Part shown: positions 22,452-32,459 of the stretch, in pieces
How positions within the stretch are numbered: position 1 is the first letter of the stretch
Layout of the letters: each line of letters starts with the position of its first letter
Assembly (NCBI GenBank): GCA_902594855.1
Contig: CACJNS010000001.1
Location: 168,696 to 232,695 of the forward strand
Source of the DNA: an uncultured SAR86 cluster bacterium
GTDB taxonomy: Bacteria > Pseudomonadota > Gammaproteobacteria > Magnimaribacterales > AG-339-G14
Direction of reading: 5' to 3'
DNA: 64,000 nt
Translations under genes and position numbers: made by a program
Notes under the pieces: generated by a model
The model's database searches: none
Told to the model about the DNA's origin: nothing
What the model saw: the letters and a program-made list of their open reading frames with translations, nothing else

Positions 22452-24244
22452 TGTCCATTAAAGTGATCGTAAATTAATTTAGCTCTCATCGATCCAATGC
22501 CTTGGATAGATTTTATCTGATCTATGCTTGCTTTCCTAAGGGATTCTATGCCTCCAAAATGTCTTAACAGAACTTTTTTATTTTTACTTCCAATCCCTTG
22601 AATCTCATCGAGGGTTGAATTTGTAACATTTTTTCTCCTCTTTTTGCTCCTGGATAAAGCAAACCTATGAGATTCGTCTCTCACAAATTGAAGAAGGCGT
22701 TTGCCTTCTTGTTCAAGATCCATTGTTATAATCTTTCCATCATATAGATAAAGAACGTCATCGTATTTAGAATTTCTATCTGGACCTTTAACCAGTGAAA
22801 GTATTTTTGTGTTGCAACCTTCATACTTTTCAATTTCCTTGATTGCTGAAGAAAGTTGTCCTTTACCACCGTCTATGACGACTAAATCTGGGAAATTGTT
22901 TCCATTTTTTTCAAGCCTTTTGAATCTCCTTGATAAAACCTCCTTCATTGCGAGGTAATCATCATTTTTATTTATTTTTATATTAAAAGTTCGATATTGT
23001 TTTTTTTGTGGTCCTTCTTTATCGAATACAACGCATGAAGCTGTAACGTTATCGCCAGACAAATGACTAATATCAAAGCCTTCTATCCTGTTTATTTTTG
23101 ATAAAGTTTTATCTTCAATTAAAGAAAACGCTTCAGTTATCCAAGGATAATTATATTGGCGTTGAAGGCCATCATCTGATTGTATTGAAGCCAACTCAAA
23201 TATTTTTTTATTTTTATTATTCTTGTTCTCTAATTTTATTTTTTTATTTTTGAGCTGCGAACTTAAATTACTAAATTTAAAATCTGATAATAAAGTTAAA
23301 TTCTCTAAGTTCTTTTCTATCAAAATCTTTGAAAGAAAGCTTTCCATAAGTTGCTCTTCTGAGACGTGCTTATCTTTTTTTGAAAAATAATTCTCTGCAT
23401 TTGTAAGCCAACCATCTTTTATTTCTAAAATAGAAATACAATGAACATATTCATTAGATTTCCTAGTTATCGCAACCGCATTATCGTACATAGTAAAGAC
23501 GGATTGATCTTTTTGGATATCTCTATAGGCTTTGATCTTATCTCTATAAAGTGCTGCTCTTTCAAACTCTTTTAGTGAAGAGTATTCATCCATTTTTGAG
23601 TAGAGGATGTTCAAAAAAGATTTATCTTTTCCTTCAATAAATTTGATAGCTGCATCAACTTCTTCAAGATAGTTTTGTTGTGATATTTTTTTCACGCAAG
23701 GTGCAGAGCATTTACCAATTTGATGCTGTATGCACGGTCTTGTTCGGTTTTGGAAAACCATATCTGAACAATTTCTCACGCCGAATAATGATCTCGTCAG
23801 GTCAATTGATTGTCTTGCTGCAGTTACATTTGCATAGGGACCAAGTTTTATACCTTTAAGTTTTTTATTTCTAGTTAAATAAATTCCTGGAAAATCATGA
23901 CCAGAAGAAAAATAAATAGCAGGAAACGATTTATCATCTCTAAATTGAACATTAAAAGGTGGCTTAAGTTTTCTAATTAAGTTTTGTTCTAAAAGCAAAG
24001 CATCACTTTCAGTTTTTGTGATGAATATTTCAAGAAATTTAATCTTGTCAATTAGTTCATTTTTTTTTCTCTCTTTTGATAAAGAAAGATATGACTTAAG
24101 CCTGTTTGATAGGCTCTTTGCTTTGCCGATGTAAAGAATTTTATTATTTTCATCATAAAATTTATAGACGCCCGGAAGTTGTGGTAATTCCTTTTCTTTC
24201 GAGAAAATTTCTTTCGTCTTAGTGTACTGATATTGCTTTGCCAT
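22448..24244 (-). CDS. uvrC: UvrABC system protein C (excinuclease subunit)
   Basis: 598 aa, near the usual ~610. It makes both incisions in nucleotide excision repair. The N-terminal GIY-YIG nuclease is GVYKFYDENNKILYIGKAKS (about 24-43). A cysteine cluster follows (Cys of VRNCSDM, RPCIQHQIGKCSAPC) as in iron-sulfur UvrC proteins. The UVR interaction helix is near 205-240, the RNase-H-like domain has FDISHLSG and LVVIDGGKGQL, and the C-terminal tandem HhH region has IQGIGSKNKK and IQGIGSMRAK. It overlaps the ggt stop by 26 nt. Confidence 0.97.
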   Translation of the reverse strand: MAKQYQYTKTKEIFSKEKELPQLPGVYKFYDENNKILYIGKAKSLSNRLKSYLSLSKERKKNELIDKIKFLEIFITKTESDALLLEQNLIRKLKPPFNVQFRDDKSFPAIYFSSGHDFPGIYLTRNKKLKGIKLGPYANVTAARQSIDLTRSLFGVRNCSDMVFQNRTRPCIQHQIGKCSAPCVKKISQQNYLEEVDAAIKFIEGKDKSFLNILYSKMDEYSSLKEFERAALYRDKIKAYRDIQKDQSVFTMYDNAVAITRKSNEYVHCISILEIKDGWLTNAENYFSKKDKHVSEEQLMESFLSKILIEKNLENLTLLSDFKFSNLSSQLKNKKIKLENKNNKNKKIFELASIQSDDGLQRQYNYPWITEAFSLIEDKTLSKINRIEGFDISHLSGDNVTASCVVFDKEGPQKKQYRTFNIKINKNDDYLAMKEVLSRRFKRLEKNGNNFPDLVVIDGGKGQLSSAIKEIEKYEGCNTKILSLVKGPDRNSKYDDVLYLYDGKIITMDLEQEGKRLLQFVRDESHRFALSRSKKRRKNVTNSTLDEIQGIGSKNKKVLLRHFGGIESLRKASIDQIKSIQGIGSMRAKLIYDHFNGQ

Positions 24245-25898
24245 CTGGTCTTCTCAAGTCAGCAAAACCTTCGTATCTATTCTCATGAAAAAGTATAGAA
24301 TGTGTTTCACCAATTCTTTCTCTATAAATAGTATCAAATCCTAATTCATCAATATCTTTTAAGTATTTTTCATTCTCGATAAATAAAACATCAGGCTTCC
24401 ATTGGTGATGAATACGCTTAGCTTTAGATGCCTCATCAATTTCCATATTAAAAATTAAAACATTTAATAAAAGCTGAAGCACTGTAGATATAATTGTAGA
24501 TCCTCCAGGAGAGCCAGTAATTAAAAAGGGCTTTCCTTCTTGAAAAACGATAGTTGGCGTCATAGATGAAAGCGGAGCTTTCTTGGGTTCAACCTTATTT
24601 GCATCTGAACCTACTAGACCAAAAAAATTTGGAAATCCTGGTTTTATTGAAAAATCATCCATCTCATTATTCATTAAGATCCCAGTTCCTTTTGCAATAA
24701 TTCCCGAGCCATAAGCTGTATTTAATGTATAAGTATTTGAAACAGCATTTCCATTTGAATCTATTATTGAAAAATGAGTTGTTTCTTCACTTTCAATGAA
24801 ATATTCTCCTGGGGAATCAATATCAACTTTGCTTTTAGAGTTCTTAATTATTGATGCTAGAGTTTTTGCATACTTTTTAGAAGTTATCTTGCTTATATCA
24901 AAATTATTAAAATCTGAATCGCCTAAAAATTCTGACCTATCTGCAAATGAAAATCTCATTGCCTCAGTTAAAAGTCTGTTGTAATCAAGAGAGTCATGGT
25001 CGTAAGAAGTTAAGTCGAAATTTTCTAGAATATTTAGAGATTGTGATAAGACAATACCTCCTGAGCTTGGGAGTGACATTGAACAGATATCGTAGTCTAT
25101 GAAGGTTGAACAAAGAGCAGGCTTAAATTTGGACTGGTATTCTAAAAAATCATTAAGGGTAAAAATACCACCATTTTTTTTAAAATAACTAATAATTTTT
25201 TTTGCTGTCTCGCCTGAATAAAATTCATCTCTTCCAAACTTGGATATTCTTTTTAGGGTTTTTGCCAAGTCCCTTTGCTTAAAAAGATCACCTTTTTTCC
25301 ACATATCCTTTTTAACAAAAATTCTCTTTGTCTCAGGATTTTTTGAAAATTTATCTCTATTATTATTAAAGTAATTCGCTTGAAATTTTGATAATGTAAA
25401 TCCTTTTTCAGCAAGATCTATTGCAGGTGAGATTAATTTACTAATGGGGAATGATCCATATTTTTTATGGATCTTATACATGCCATCTACTGTTCCCGGA
25501 ATTCCAGAAGCCAGGAAAGATGACGTACTTAAACCTTTTATAACATTACCATTTTCATCAAGAAACATATTTTCTTTAGCATTAATTGGAGCTCTTTCTC
25601 TATAGTCTATGGATTCAATAGTTTTCTTATTCGCATCATAAAGTAGTGCAAATCCTCCGCCCCCAATATTTCCTGCAGAGGGATTTACAACTGCTAAAGC
25701 GAAAGCAACCGATATAGCTGCATCAAATGCGTTGCCACCATCTTGGAGTATTTTTGAACCAACTTCAGTTGCTAAATGATGTCTCGTTACAACAACCGCA
25801 TTATGTTTTGAAAGAGATAAGCTTGAAAAACTAATCAAAGAAATAAGATAAAGAAAAATTAATAAATTTCTATTAAATAAAGTAAGAATCAATTTCAT
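24219..25898 (-). CDS. ggt: Gamma-glutamyltranspeptidase
   Basis: 559 aa Ntn hydrolase, exported. A signal peptide is visible (basic MKLILTLFNRN then a hydrophobic core to about residue 29). The autocleavage nucleophile Thr is in SEETTHFSIIDSNGNAVSNT; further motifs are GSGIIAKGTGILMNNEMDDF and LSSMTPTIV with GSPGGSTIISTVLQ. It hydrolyses glutathione and gamma-glutamyl peptides in the periplasm, releasing glutamate and Cys-Gly for uptake. It overlaps pyrF and uvrC by 26 nt each, with no functional link apparent. Confidence 0.95.
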   Translation of the reverse strand: MKLILTLFNRNLLIFLYLISLISFSSLSLSKHNAVVVTRHHLATEVGSKILQDGGNAFDAAISVAFALAVVNPSAGNIGGGGFALLYDANKKTIESIDYRERAPINAKENMFLDENGNVIKGLSTSSFLASGIPGTVDGMYKIHKKYGSFPISKLISPAIDLAEKGFTLSKFQANYFNNNRDKFSKNPETKRIFVKKDMWKKGDLFKQRDLAKTLKRISKFGRDEFYSGETAKKIISYFKKNGGIFTLNDFLEYQSKFKPALCSTFIDYDICSMSLPSSGGIVLSQSLNILENFDLTSYDHDSLDYNRLLTEAMRFSFADRSEFLGDSDFNNFDISKITSKKYAKTLASIIKNSKSKVDIDSPGEYFIESEETTHFSIIDSNGNAVSNTYTLNTAYGSGIIAKGTGILMNNEMDDFSIKPGFPNFFGLVGSDANKVEPKKAPLSSMTPTIVFQEGKPFLITGSPGGSTIISTVLQLLLNVLIFNMEIDEASKAKRIHHQWKPDVLFIENEKYLKDIDELGFDTIYRERIGETHSILFHENRYEGFADLRRPDGKAISVH

Positions 25899-26574
25899 TA
25901 ATAACTCTAAGGGGATCTGAGGATGAAATTATTTCTCTCGCCACTACCAGGTAGTCTGCGCCTATATTAATGGCATCATGAATAGTTGAAGTTCTTTTTT
26001 GACCCCCGCTCTCTGCTTTAACTCTTATTCCTGGACAAACAGTTAAAAAAGAATCCATTTCTTCCTTATTTAAATATGCAAGGTCGTTGGGAGAGCAAAC
26101 GATTCCATCTATTCCTCCCTTTTTTCCTAGATTAAAAAGAGAGATAATTTGATCCCTCAGCTCGTTGCTGACTCCAATATCTAATAAATCCTTTTGATCA
26201 AGGCTTGTTAAAACAGTAACTCCAATTAAAAGAATTTCAGATGAAATTGAGTTCTTTGCATTTACTGCGGCCTCAATCATTTTCATCCCTCCTGAAAGAT
26301 GAATGTTTGTCATCCATACATTCTGTTTGCAAGCTTCTAAGATAGCTTTCTCAACTGTATTTGGTGTATCGTGATACTTTAAGTCTAAAAAAATATCAAA
26401 ACCTTGCTTTTTTAGATCTTCTAATATCTTTGGCCCACATGCTGTAAAAAGTTGGCTTCCAACCTTTACTTTGTAATTTTCGGGATTCAGAAGCTTGGTT
26501 ATTTCGAAAGCGCTTTGCGAATTATCAAAATCTAATCCGACTATTATTTGCCCCTGCTTGATAAATTTTTCCAT
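25873..26574 (-). CDS. pyrF: Orotidine 5'-phosphate decarboxylase
   Basis: 233 aa TIM barrel that makes UMP in pyrimidine synthesis. Key motifs are IIVGLDFDNSQSAF (substrate-binding Asp), VKVGSQLF (Lys), the catalytic DLKYHDTPNTVEKA (D-x-K-x2-D), VCSPNDLA and CPGIRVKAESGGQKRTSTI. It follows ihfB by 26 nt on the same strand, a gammaproteobacterial order. Confidence 0.97.
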   Translation of the reverse strand: MEKFIKQGQIIVGLDFDNSQSAFEITKLLNPENYKVKVGSQLFTACGPKILEDLKKQGFDIFLDLKYHDTPNTVEKAILEACKQNVWMTNIHLSGGMKMIEAAVNAKNSISSEILLIGVTVLTSLDQKDLLDIGVSNELRDQIISLFNLGKKGGIDGIVCSPNDLAYLNKEEMDSFLTVCPGIRVKAESGGQKRTSTIHDAINIGADYLVVAREIISSSDPLRVINEIDSYFI

Positions 26575-26600
26575 TTAAAAAATTTTAAAAATTATATCAG

Positions 26601-26888
26601 TTATGAGGTCAATTTATTTATTCTATTTTTAATCAGCCTTGAAGGTCTAAAGTAAATTAAGGATCTACTATCTAGTTCTATTGCTTTTCCTGATTTTGGG
26701 TTTCTTCCCCTTATTGGATTTCTCTCTCTGACTGAAAATGCCCCAAAACCTCTTATTTCAATTCTTTGCTTTTCAGAAAGGAGGTTTGATAGATGATCCA
26801 CTAGAGAATCAAGTGCAATTTTGGAATCGGAGGTAGAAAAAGATATATTTTGAGTAGTAAGTTTTTCAAGAAGATCTGATTTTTGCAT
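26601..26888 (-). CDS. ihfB: Integration host factor beta subunit
   Basis: 95 aa DNA-bending protein. The beta-arm is RIEIRGFGAFSVRERNPIRG with RNPKSGKAIEL; this matches IhfB rather than HU. It pairs with IhfA to bend DNA at transcription, replication and recombination sites. It is placed directly after rpsA (3 nt), as in E. coli and Pseudomonas. Confidence 0.96.
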   Translation of the reverse strand: MQKSDLLEKLTTQNISFSTSDSKIALDSLVDHLSNLLSEKQRIEIRGFGAFSVRERNPIRGRNPKSGKAIELDSRSLIYFRPSRLIKNRINKLTS

Positions 26889-26891
26889 AAA

Positions 26892-28565
26892 TCACTTATC
26901 TTCAAGCTCCTCTTTGATGAGGTCACCAATTGAAGATTTTGAACTTTCTTCAATCTCTTTATTTTTCATTTCATTTTCTTTCAAAATTTCTTTTTCTTTA
27001 CTTTTTTCAAGTGCTTTCATCGAGCCCCAAATTTTTTTCTCTTTTCTATCTATATTTGAAATCAAAAAGTTTATTTGATTGCCTTCTTCAAGTGCAGAGC
27101 TTTCGTCTTCAATAAAGTCTCTTTTTCTCATTAAAACAGAAATACTTTCTTTTACGGATAATTTTAAAATCTCATCCTCAATATTTGAGATTATTCCTGT
27201 AACAGAAGTTCCTTTTGGATGATCTTTAATAAAGTTTTCAACTGGATCATCTTGTAGTTGTTTAATACCTAAAGATATCCTCTCTTTTAACGGATCCATG
27301 GCTAGAATAAGAGCTTGAACATCTTGGCCTTTTTGAAATTTTTGAACCGCATTTTCTTCAGCTTCTGTCCAAGACAAATCTGAAAGATGAACTAATCCAT
27401 CAATATCACCATCAAGACCGACGAACATTCCGAAATCAGTTATAGATTTAACAGAACCATTGACAGTATCTCCTACAGAATTTTTTTCGGAGAAGATCAG
27501 CCAAGGATTTTCCTGACATTGCTTCATTCCTAAGGAAATTCTTCTTTTTTCTAGATCAAGTTCTAAGACCATAACATCTATCTCATCTCCTGGAGATACA
27601 ACCTTAGATGGATGAATGTTTTTGTTGGTCCAATCTATTTCAGAGACATGCACTAGACCTTCAGTATCTTTATCAAGCTCAGCAAAGAAACCATAATCTG
27701 TAAGAGTTGAAACTTTGGCTTTATGTACTGAATTTACTGGGTACATTGTTTCGATTGTCTCCCAAGGATCTGAAGACATTTGTTTCAATCCTAAAGAAAT
27801 TCTTGATTTTTCCTCATCAAAATTCGTTACCTTTAAATTAAGTTGATCTCCAATATTGAGAACCTCAGATGGGTGATTAATTCTTTTCCATGTAATGTCT
27901 GTAATGTGAAGGAGACCATCAATACCACCAAGATCAATAAAAGCTCCATAATCTGTTAGATTTTTAACGGTACCTTCTATTGTCGAACCTTCTTGGATAG
28001 TTGCAAATAGCTTCTCTCTTTCCTCGGAATTAATATCTTCCTGAACAGCTTTTCTGGACAGAACTACATTAGATTTGTCTTTGTCTAATTTGATGACCTT
28101 AAAGTCTTGAAAAGTTTTTTCTAAGTGATCAAAACTTTCAATTTGTTTTGAATCTACAAGAGAACCAGGCAGAAAAGCTCTAACTCCTGCTACGTCTACA
28201 GTCATTCCACCTCTAACTTTGCCGGTTATGTATCCTTTGACAATTGAGCCTGTTTTGAGTGATTCTTCTAAATTAAGCCAACTTTCATCGTGCATTGCAC
28301 GCAATCTTGAAACTCTGGTCTCACCATAACCATCTTCAACAGCCTCTAAAGTAACTTTTACTTCATCACCTATCTCAAGTTCCTTATCAGATTCATCTGC
28401 TAAAAATTCACTTCTAGCGAGAACCGGTTCTGATTTTAAACCTACGTGAACAGTAACCCAGTCAGGTTTCAGATCTACCACAACTCCAGTAATGATAGTT
28501 CCTATTTGAAAATCTAATGTCGATAAACTCTCGTCTAGAAGTTTTCCGAAGTTTGCTTGTTCCAT
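26892..28565 (-). CDS. rpsA: 30S ribosomal protein S1
   Basis: 557 aa, standard length, with six S1/OB repeats; typical repeat cores are LTDYGAFIDLGGIDGLLHIT, LTDYGFFAELDKDTEGLVHV and ITDFGMFVGLDGDIDGLVHL. It brings mRNA to the 30S subunit. It follows cmk by 3 nt. Its presence is notable beside the many genes here without Shine-Dalgarno sites, since S1 promotes initiation on such messages. Confidence 0.98.
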   Translation of the reverse strand: MEQANFGKLLDESLSTLDFQIGTIITGVVVDLKPDWVTVHVGLKSEPVLARSEFLADESDKELEIGDEVKVTLEAVEDGYGETRVSRLRAMHDESWLNLEESLKTGSIVKGYITGKVRGGMTVDVAGVRAFLPGSLVDSKQIESFDHLEKTFQDFKVIKLDKDKSNVVLSRKAVQEDINSEEREKLFATIQEGSTIEGTVKNLTDYGAFIDLGGIDGLLHITDITWKRINHPSEVLNIGDQLNLKVTNFDEEKSRISLGLKQMSSDPWETIETMYPVNSVHKAKVSTLTDYGFFAELDKDTEGLVHVSEIDWTNKNIHPSKVVSPGDEIDVMVLELDLEKRRISLGMKQCQENPWLIFSEKNSVGDTVNGSVKSITDFGMFVGLDGDIDGLVHLSDLSWTEAEENAVQKFQKGQDVQALILAMDPLKERISLGIKQLQDDPVENFIKDHPKGTSVTGIISNIEDEILKLSVKESISVLMRKRDFIEDESSALEEGNQINFLISNIDRKEKKIWGSMKALEKSKEKEILKENEMKNKEIEESSKSSIGDLIKEELEDK

Positions 28566-28568
28566 AAT

Positions 28569-29219
28569 TTAAATTAAATCCATTATTTTATTTACTACCT
28601 CATCTATTGATAGATTTGTGGAATCAATCACTTTTGCCCCTTTCGGAATCAAAAGAGGAGATACATCTCTATTTTTATCCTTTAAGTCTCTATCTTCTAA
28701 GCTTGAGATAAGGTTGCGCATGTTAACCTCCATACCCTTTTCTTTCAACTGAATTTGACGTCTTTTTGCTCTCTCTTCTATTGATGCATCTAAATAAATT
28801 TTTATTCCAGCTTCAGGAAAAACCACTGATCCCATATCTCTTCCATCAGCTATTAAACCTATATTTGGATCGTAAAAAGACCTTTGAGTGTCTTTAATTA
28901 GGTTTCGAATGTTTTGATTATGTGCCAAGTCTGAAGCCTTTACCCCTATTTCCTCTCTTCTAATAAAGTTTGTTACATCCTTACCGTCAAAAAAAAGATG
29001 GTATTGATCTTTTACAAGCTCAAAAAAGATACTCTTATCTTTTAATTCTTTTCCAATTGAATCTGGATCAGTTTTTTTGATATTTTCAGAAATCAGGGCA
29101 ATTAATCTATATAGAGCTCCGCTATCTAAAATATTCCATCCTAATTTTGCAGCTAATATTTTAGCTACTGTTCCTTTGCCAGAGCCTCCTGGTCCGTCAA
29201 TGGTTATTAATTTATCCAT
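28569..29219 (-). CDS. cmk: Cytidylate kinase
   Basis: 216 aa P-loop kinase that phosphorylates CMP/dCMP. The Walker motif is IDGPGGSGKGTVAKIL (residues 6-21), the substrate-binding ILDSGALYR follows, and the lid region has ADGRDMGSVVFPEA with RAKRR. It overlaps the aroA stop by 8 nt, a conserved aroA-cmk-rpsA arrangement. Confidence 0.97.
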   Translation of the reverse strand: MDKLITIDGPGGSGKGTVAKILAAKLGWNILDSGALYRLIALISENIKKTDPDSIGKELKDKSIFFELVKDQYHLFFDGKDVTNFIRREEIGVKASDLAHNQNIRNLIKDTQRSFYDPNIGLIADGRDMGSVVFPEAGIKIYLDASIEERAKRRQIQLKEKGMEVNMRNLISSLEDRDLKDKNRDVSPLLIPKGAKVIDSTNLSIDEVVNKIMDLI

Positions 29220-30522
29220 TTTTAAAATTAAACCCCAACATTTTTGCCTGATCGATGAATTCTGGAAAAGAGGTATTAATACAATCTACATTCTTCACTA
29301 AAAGGCCTTCAGAAGATCTCAGCCCTGCTACTAACATTGTCATTGCGATTCTGTGGTCTCCATGCGAATCAAATACTCCATCAGAAAAAATTCTATCCTT
29401 TTTACCACTTATTTTTAGACTATCCTTATTTAAGGAAGCTTCAACATCAAGTTCTTGCAAGTTGTTGATCATGATTGAAAGTCTGTCGCTCTCTTTATGC
29501 TTCAATTCTGATAAACCATTAAATTCTGATTCTCCTTCTATCAAGCTAGCAATCAAGAAAAATAATGGGAGCTCATCAATTAAATTAGGAACGATATCTT
29601 CCATTATTTTTGCAGGTAATAAGTCCGATGACTTTATCACTAAATCAGCTACTTCCTCGTTTCCTAGTTGTCTAATATTTGTAAGATCAATATTTGCATT
29701 CATATCTAAAAGACAATCAAGAAAAGCTTTTCTAGTCTTATTTATTCCCACATTTTTAATTTTTATTTCAGAATTTTCTGAAATTAAGCATGCACCTATA
29801 AAAAAGGCTGCTGATGAGAAATCTCCAGGAACTTCTATTTGCCCTGGAGTTTTTAAATCACTTCTTTCAATTTCAACAATCCCTTTAGAAAATGAAATGT
29901 TAGCTTCAAAAGTTTTCATCATCCTTTCTGTATGGTCTCTGGTTGGATATTTTTCTTTAACCTGAGTTTTACCTTCCGCGTTTAATCCCGCTAATAAAAT
30001 TGAGGATTTTACTTGCGCACTTGCAATTGGCATTTTGTAAGTAATACCTTTTAAACCAGTTGATGGACTAATCTTAAGAGGAGGATTTTCTTTATTAGTA
30101 GCGGAAATTTTTGCTCCCATTTTTTGCAAAGGATCAATAATTCTCATCATAGGCCGATTTGAAAGAGAGGCATCTCCAGTCAATGTGGATGAAAAGCTTA
30201 ACGAGCTCAAGAATCCTGCAAAAAGTCTCATACCTGTTCCAGAGTTACCAAAATAAAGATCTTTTGCAGGGGCAGACAATCCTTCTATACCGGGAGAATC
30301 AAGAAAAATGATAGAGCTGTTAACCTTAGTTTTGATTCCAAGAAATCTAGCTACATTAAGCGAATTAAGAACATCTTCGCTATTTTGTGAACCATGAATT
30401 TGAGTTTTTCCTCTGCTTAAAAGTCCAAATAAGATTGCTCTGTGAGAGATAGATTTATCACCTGGAATGACAATCTCTCCTGAAAGGTTTTTTTTCTTTG
30501 ATGACTTTAATGATCTAGTCAT
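29212..30522 (-). CDS. aroA: 3-phosphoshikimate 1-carboxyvinyltransferase (EPSP synthase)
   Basis: 436 aa. It joins PEP to shikimate 3-phosphate, the sixth shikimate step. Signatures are IPGDKSISHRAILFGLLSRG near the N-terminus, the PEP-site FGNSGTGMRLFAGFLS (about 91-106, Gly equivalent to E. coli Gly96 kept), ITGDASLSNRPM-like LTGDASLSNRPMMRII, and the C-terminal KESDRLSIMI and DSHGDHRIAMTMLVAGL. It abuts tyrA exactly and overlaps cmk by 8 nt. Confidence 0.97.
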   Translation of the reverse strand: MTRSLKSSKKKNLSGEIVIPGDKSISHRAILFGLLSRGKTQIHGSQNSEDVLNSLNVARFLGIKTKVNSSIIFLDSPGIEGLSAPAKDLYFGNSGTGMRLFAGFLSSLSFSSTLTGDASLSNRPMMRIIDPLQKMGAKISATNKENPPLKISPSTGLKGITYKMPIASAQVKSSILLAGLNAEGKTQVKEKYPTRDHTERMMKTFEANISFSKGIVEIERSDLKTPGQIEVPGDFSSAAFFIGACLISENSEIKIKNVGINKTRKAFLDCLLDMNANIDLTNIRQLGNEEVADLVIKSSDLLPAKIMEDIVPNLIDELPLFFLIASLIEGESEFNGLSELKHKESDRLSIMINNLQELDVEASLNKDSLKISGKKDRIFSDGVFDSHGDHRIAMTMLVAGLRSSEGLLVKNVDCINTSFPEFIDQAKMLGFNFKNG

Positions 30523-31353
30523 TCAATCAATTATTTTTTTTCTTGCCTTGTTGGATTCAGCAATTAAATTTTTAGTTTTAGAGCGACTGCTTAAGATATT
30601 TTTTTCCATCACCTCTAATTCTTTCTTAAAACCTTTTATTGAATTTAAAATTTCCTTTTTATTTAGATCAAAAATATCGCTCCACATTTCTGGATCACTT
30701 GAAGAAATTCTAGTGAAGTCTTTAAGTCCTCCTCCCATGAGGACTTTATTCTTTATATTTGAGGATTTTTCGATATATCTCATTAAACTAAAACTAATTA
30801 CATGAGGTAAGTGGCTTGTAGCTGCTAATATTTTATCGTGAGAGTTTAAATCCATTTTTATGCAATTAGAGCCTAAAGATTCCCATAATTTTTGGGCCTT
30901 TGTAATTGAATTTTTTGACGTCATTTTTAAAGGGGAAAGAATGCAGATTTTGTTTTCAAAAAGTTTAATGTCAGATGCATCTATCCCACTTCCTTCGTTC
31001 CCTGCAATTGGATGTGAAAGAATAGCATTTTCAATTTTGTTGATAAAAGCATTCTTTTTTATCTTATTTTTAGAGCTAGATGTCTCAGTAAATAGAACAG
31101 CATTTTTAATGAGATCTTTATTTTCGTTAACTAATTTATTGGTAACAATTGGAGGAGTTGAGAAAATAACTGAATAGGGTTTTGAAAGGTCTAAATCTGA
31201 GAATGTTCCTTTAATAATTTTATTTTTTATTGCATATGTGATTGTTTTTATACTCAAATCCTCTGCATAGACTCTAATTCCCTGTTTGCAAAGAGATTTG
31301 GCTATAGATCCTCCAATATGACCTAAGCCGAATATTAGTATTTGTTCTTTCAA
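30523..31353 (-). CDS. tyrA: Prephenate dehydrogenase
   Basis: 276 aa monofunctional TyrA. The N-terminal Rossmann motif is IFGLGHIGGSIAKSL (residues 6-20), followed by an Asp (YAEDLS) consistent with NAD use. HPIAGNEGSGIDAS holds the catalytic His, and LPHVISFSL and GGGLKDFTRISSSDPEMWSD are family blocks. It produces 4-hydroxyphenylpyruvate for tyrosine. The TTG at 31353 overlaps the hisC stop by 4 nt (TTGA). No chorismate mutase or ACT domain is attached. Confidence 0.94.
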   Translation of the reverse strand: MKEQILIFGLGHIGGSIAKSLCKQGIRVYAEDLSIKTITYAIKNKIIKGTFSDLDLSKPYSVIFSTPPIVTNKLVNENKDLIKNAVLFTETSSSKNKIKKNAFINKIENAILSHPIAGNEGSGIDASDIKLFENKICILSPLKMTSKNSITKAQKLWESLGSNCIKMDLNSHDKILAATSHLPHVISFSLMRYIEKSSNIKNKVLMGGGLKDFTRISSSDPEMWSDIFDLNKKEILNSIKGFKKELEVMEKNILSSRSKTKNLIAESNKARKKIID

Positions 31354-32459
31354 TTCCTTGAACCTTTAATCTTTTTTGTGGCTTCAATAAAAGCATCGTT
31401 CTCAAATTCCTGACCGATGCTTACTCTTACAAATCTATCCATATTGTATGATTTGAGAGATCTCAATATGATTCCTTCATTTAAAAAAGCTTCAAAGGCT
31501 TCATCAGAATCTGTATCCAAGCTAAAAGAAAGGAAATTACCCTGAGTTGGCAGATATTCAATATTTTCTTTATTAAAGAATTGCATTAATTTATTTTTTT
31601 CTCTTTGGTTTAAATCGACAGATTTTCTTAAATGCTCTTTATCATTTAAAGATGCAATGCCCGCTTCAAGGGCAAAAGAACTAACATTGAATGGCTGTCT
31701 AACACGATTTAAATAGTCTGCAATTTTTTGAGATGAAATGCAGTAACCAAGTCTATAAGCCGCAAGACCGTGCGCTTTTGAAAAACTCCTGGAAATTATC
31801 AAATTTTGATACTTATCTATTAAATCAAAAGGTAATTTGTATTGTTCATCTTCAATATATTCAAAGTAAGCCTGATCAAGAAAGACAATTAAATCATTCG
31901 GTAAATCATTTAACATTGCTTCAATTTCAGAGAATGTATTTGCTGATCCTGTGGGATTATTTGGCGATGCTATGAAAACTACTTTAGATTTTTTATCAAC
32001 GAAATTTATTACCGAAGTTAAGTCTTGATGATAATTTTCAGTCACAGGCAATTCTCTTAAATCTGCTCCCGTAGCTAGGATGGCAAGGGGATATATTGCA
32101 AATCCATGTTTAAAATAAAGTGCATTATCTCCATTCGTTAAAAAAGCTCTCGCTGAAAACTCAATCAAATCATTAGATCCATTTCCTAACGTAATGCAAT
32201 CAAGTGGAACTTTTTCTAACTTTGAGATTTCTCGTTTTAGTTTTGTGCCATTTCCATCAGGATATCTATGCGCTTCCTCAACAATATGACTAATTGCTTT
32301 GGTAGCTAACTTACTAGGACCTATAGGATTCTCGTTGCTTGCAAGCTTTATCAGCTTTTCTTTGCTTATGTTGAGGCTATCGGATGATTTTCCAGGTTGA
32401 TAGGGAGTTATTTTATTTACGCCGAGATTTACTCTATCTTCGGGGAAAGTCTTTTTCAT
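31350..32459 (-). CDS. hisC: Histidinol-phosphate / aromatic aminotransferase
   Basis: 369 aa fold-type I PLP enzyme. Motifs are KLASNENPIGPSKLA, YPDGNGTKLK, TLGNGSNDLIEF, ASPNNPTGSANT, FLDQAYFEY and the PLP lysine in ISRSFSKAHGLAAYRLGY (about residue 230). Sitting between pheA and tyrA, it probably serves phenylalanine/tyrosine transamination as well as histidine synthesis, as in Pseudomonas. One nt overlaps the pheA stop (TAATG). Confidence 0.94.
   Translation of the reverse strand: MKKTFPEDRVNLGVNKITPYQPGKSSDSLNISKEKLIKLASNENPIGPSKLATKAISHIVEEAHRYPDGNGTKLKREISKLEKVPLDCITLGNGSNDLIEFSARAFLTNGDNALYFKHGFAIYPLAILATGADLRELPVTENYHQDLTSVINFVDKKSKVVFIASPNNPTGSANTFSEIEAMLNDLPNDLIVFLDQAYFEYIEDEQYKLPFDLIDKYQNLIISRSFSKAHGLAAYRLGYCISSQKIADYLNRVRQPFNVSSFALEAGIASLNDKEHLRKSVDLNQREKNKLMQFFNKENIEYLPTQGNFLSFSLDTDSDEAFEAFLNEGIILRSLKSYNMDRFVRVSIGQEFENDAFIEATKKIKGSRN

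Noticed and set aside
29255-29965. Long open frame (236 codons) on the plus strand
   Set aside because: It lies fully antisense to aroA, whose motifs are conserved, and its translation has no recognisable domain.
30724-30746. Inverted repeat AAGTCCTC / GAGGACTT with a 7-nt loop
   Set aside because: It falls in the conserved TyrA motif GGGLKDFTR and has no terminator features.
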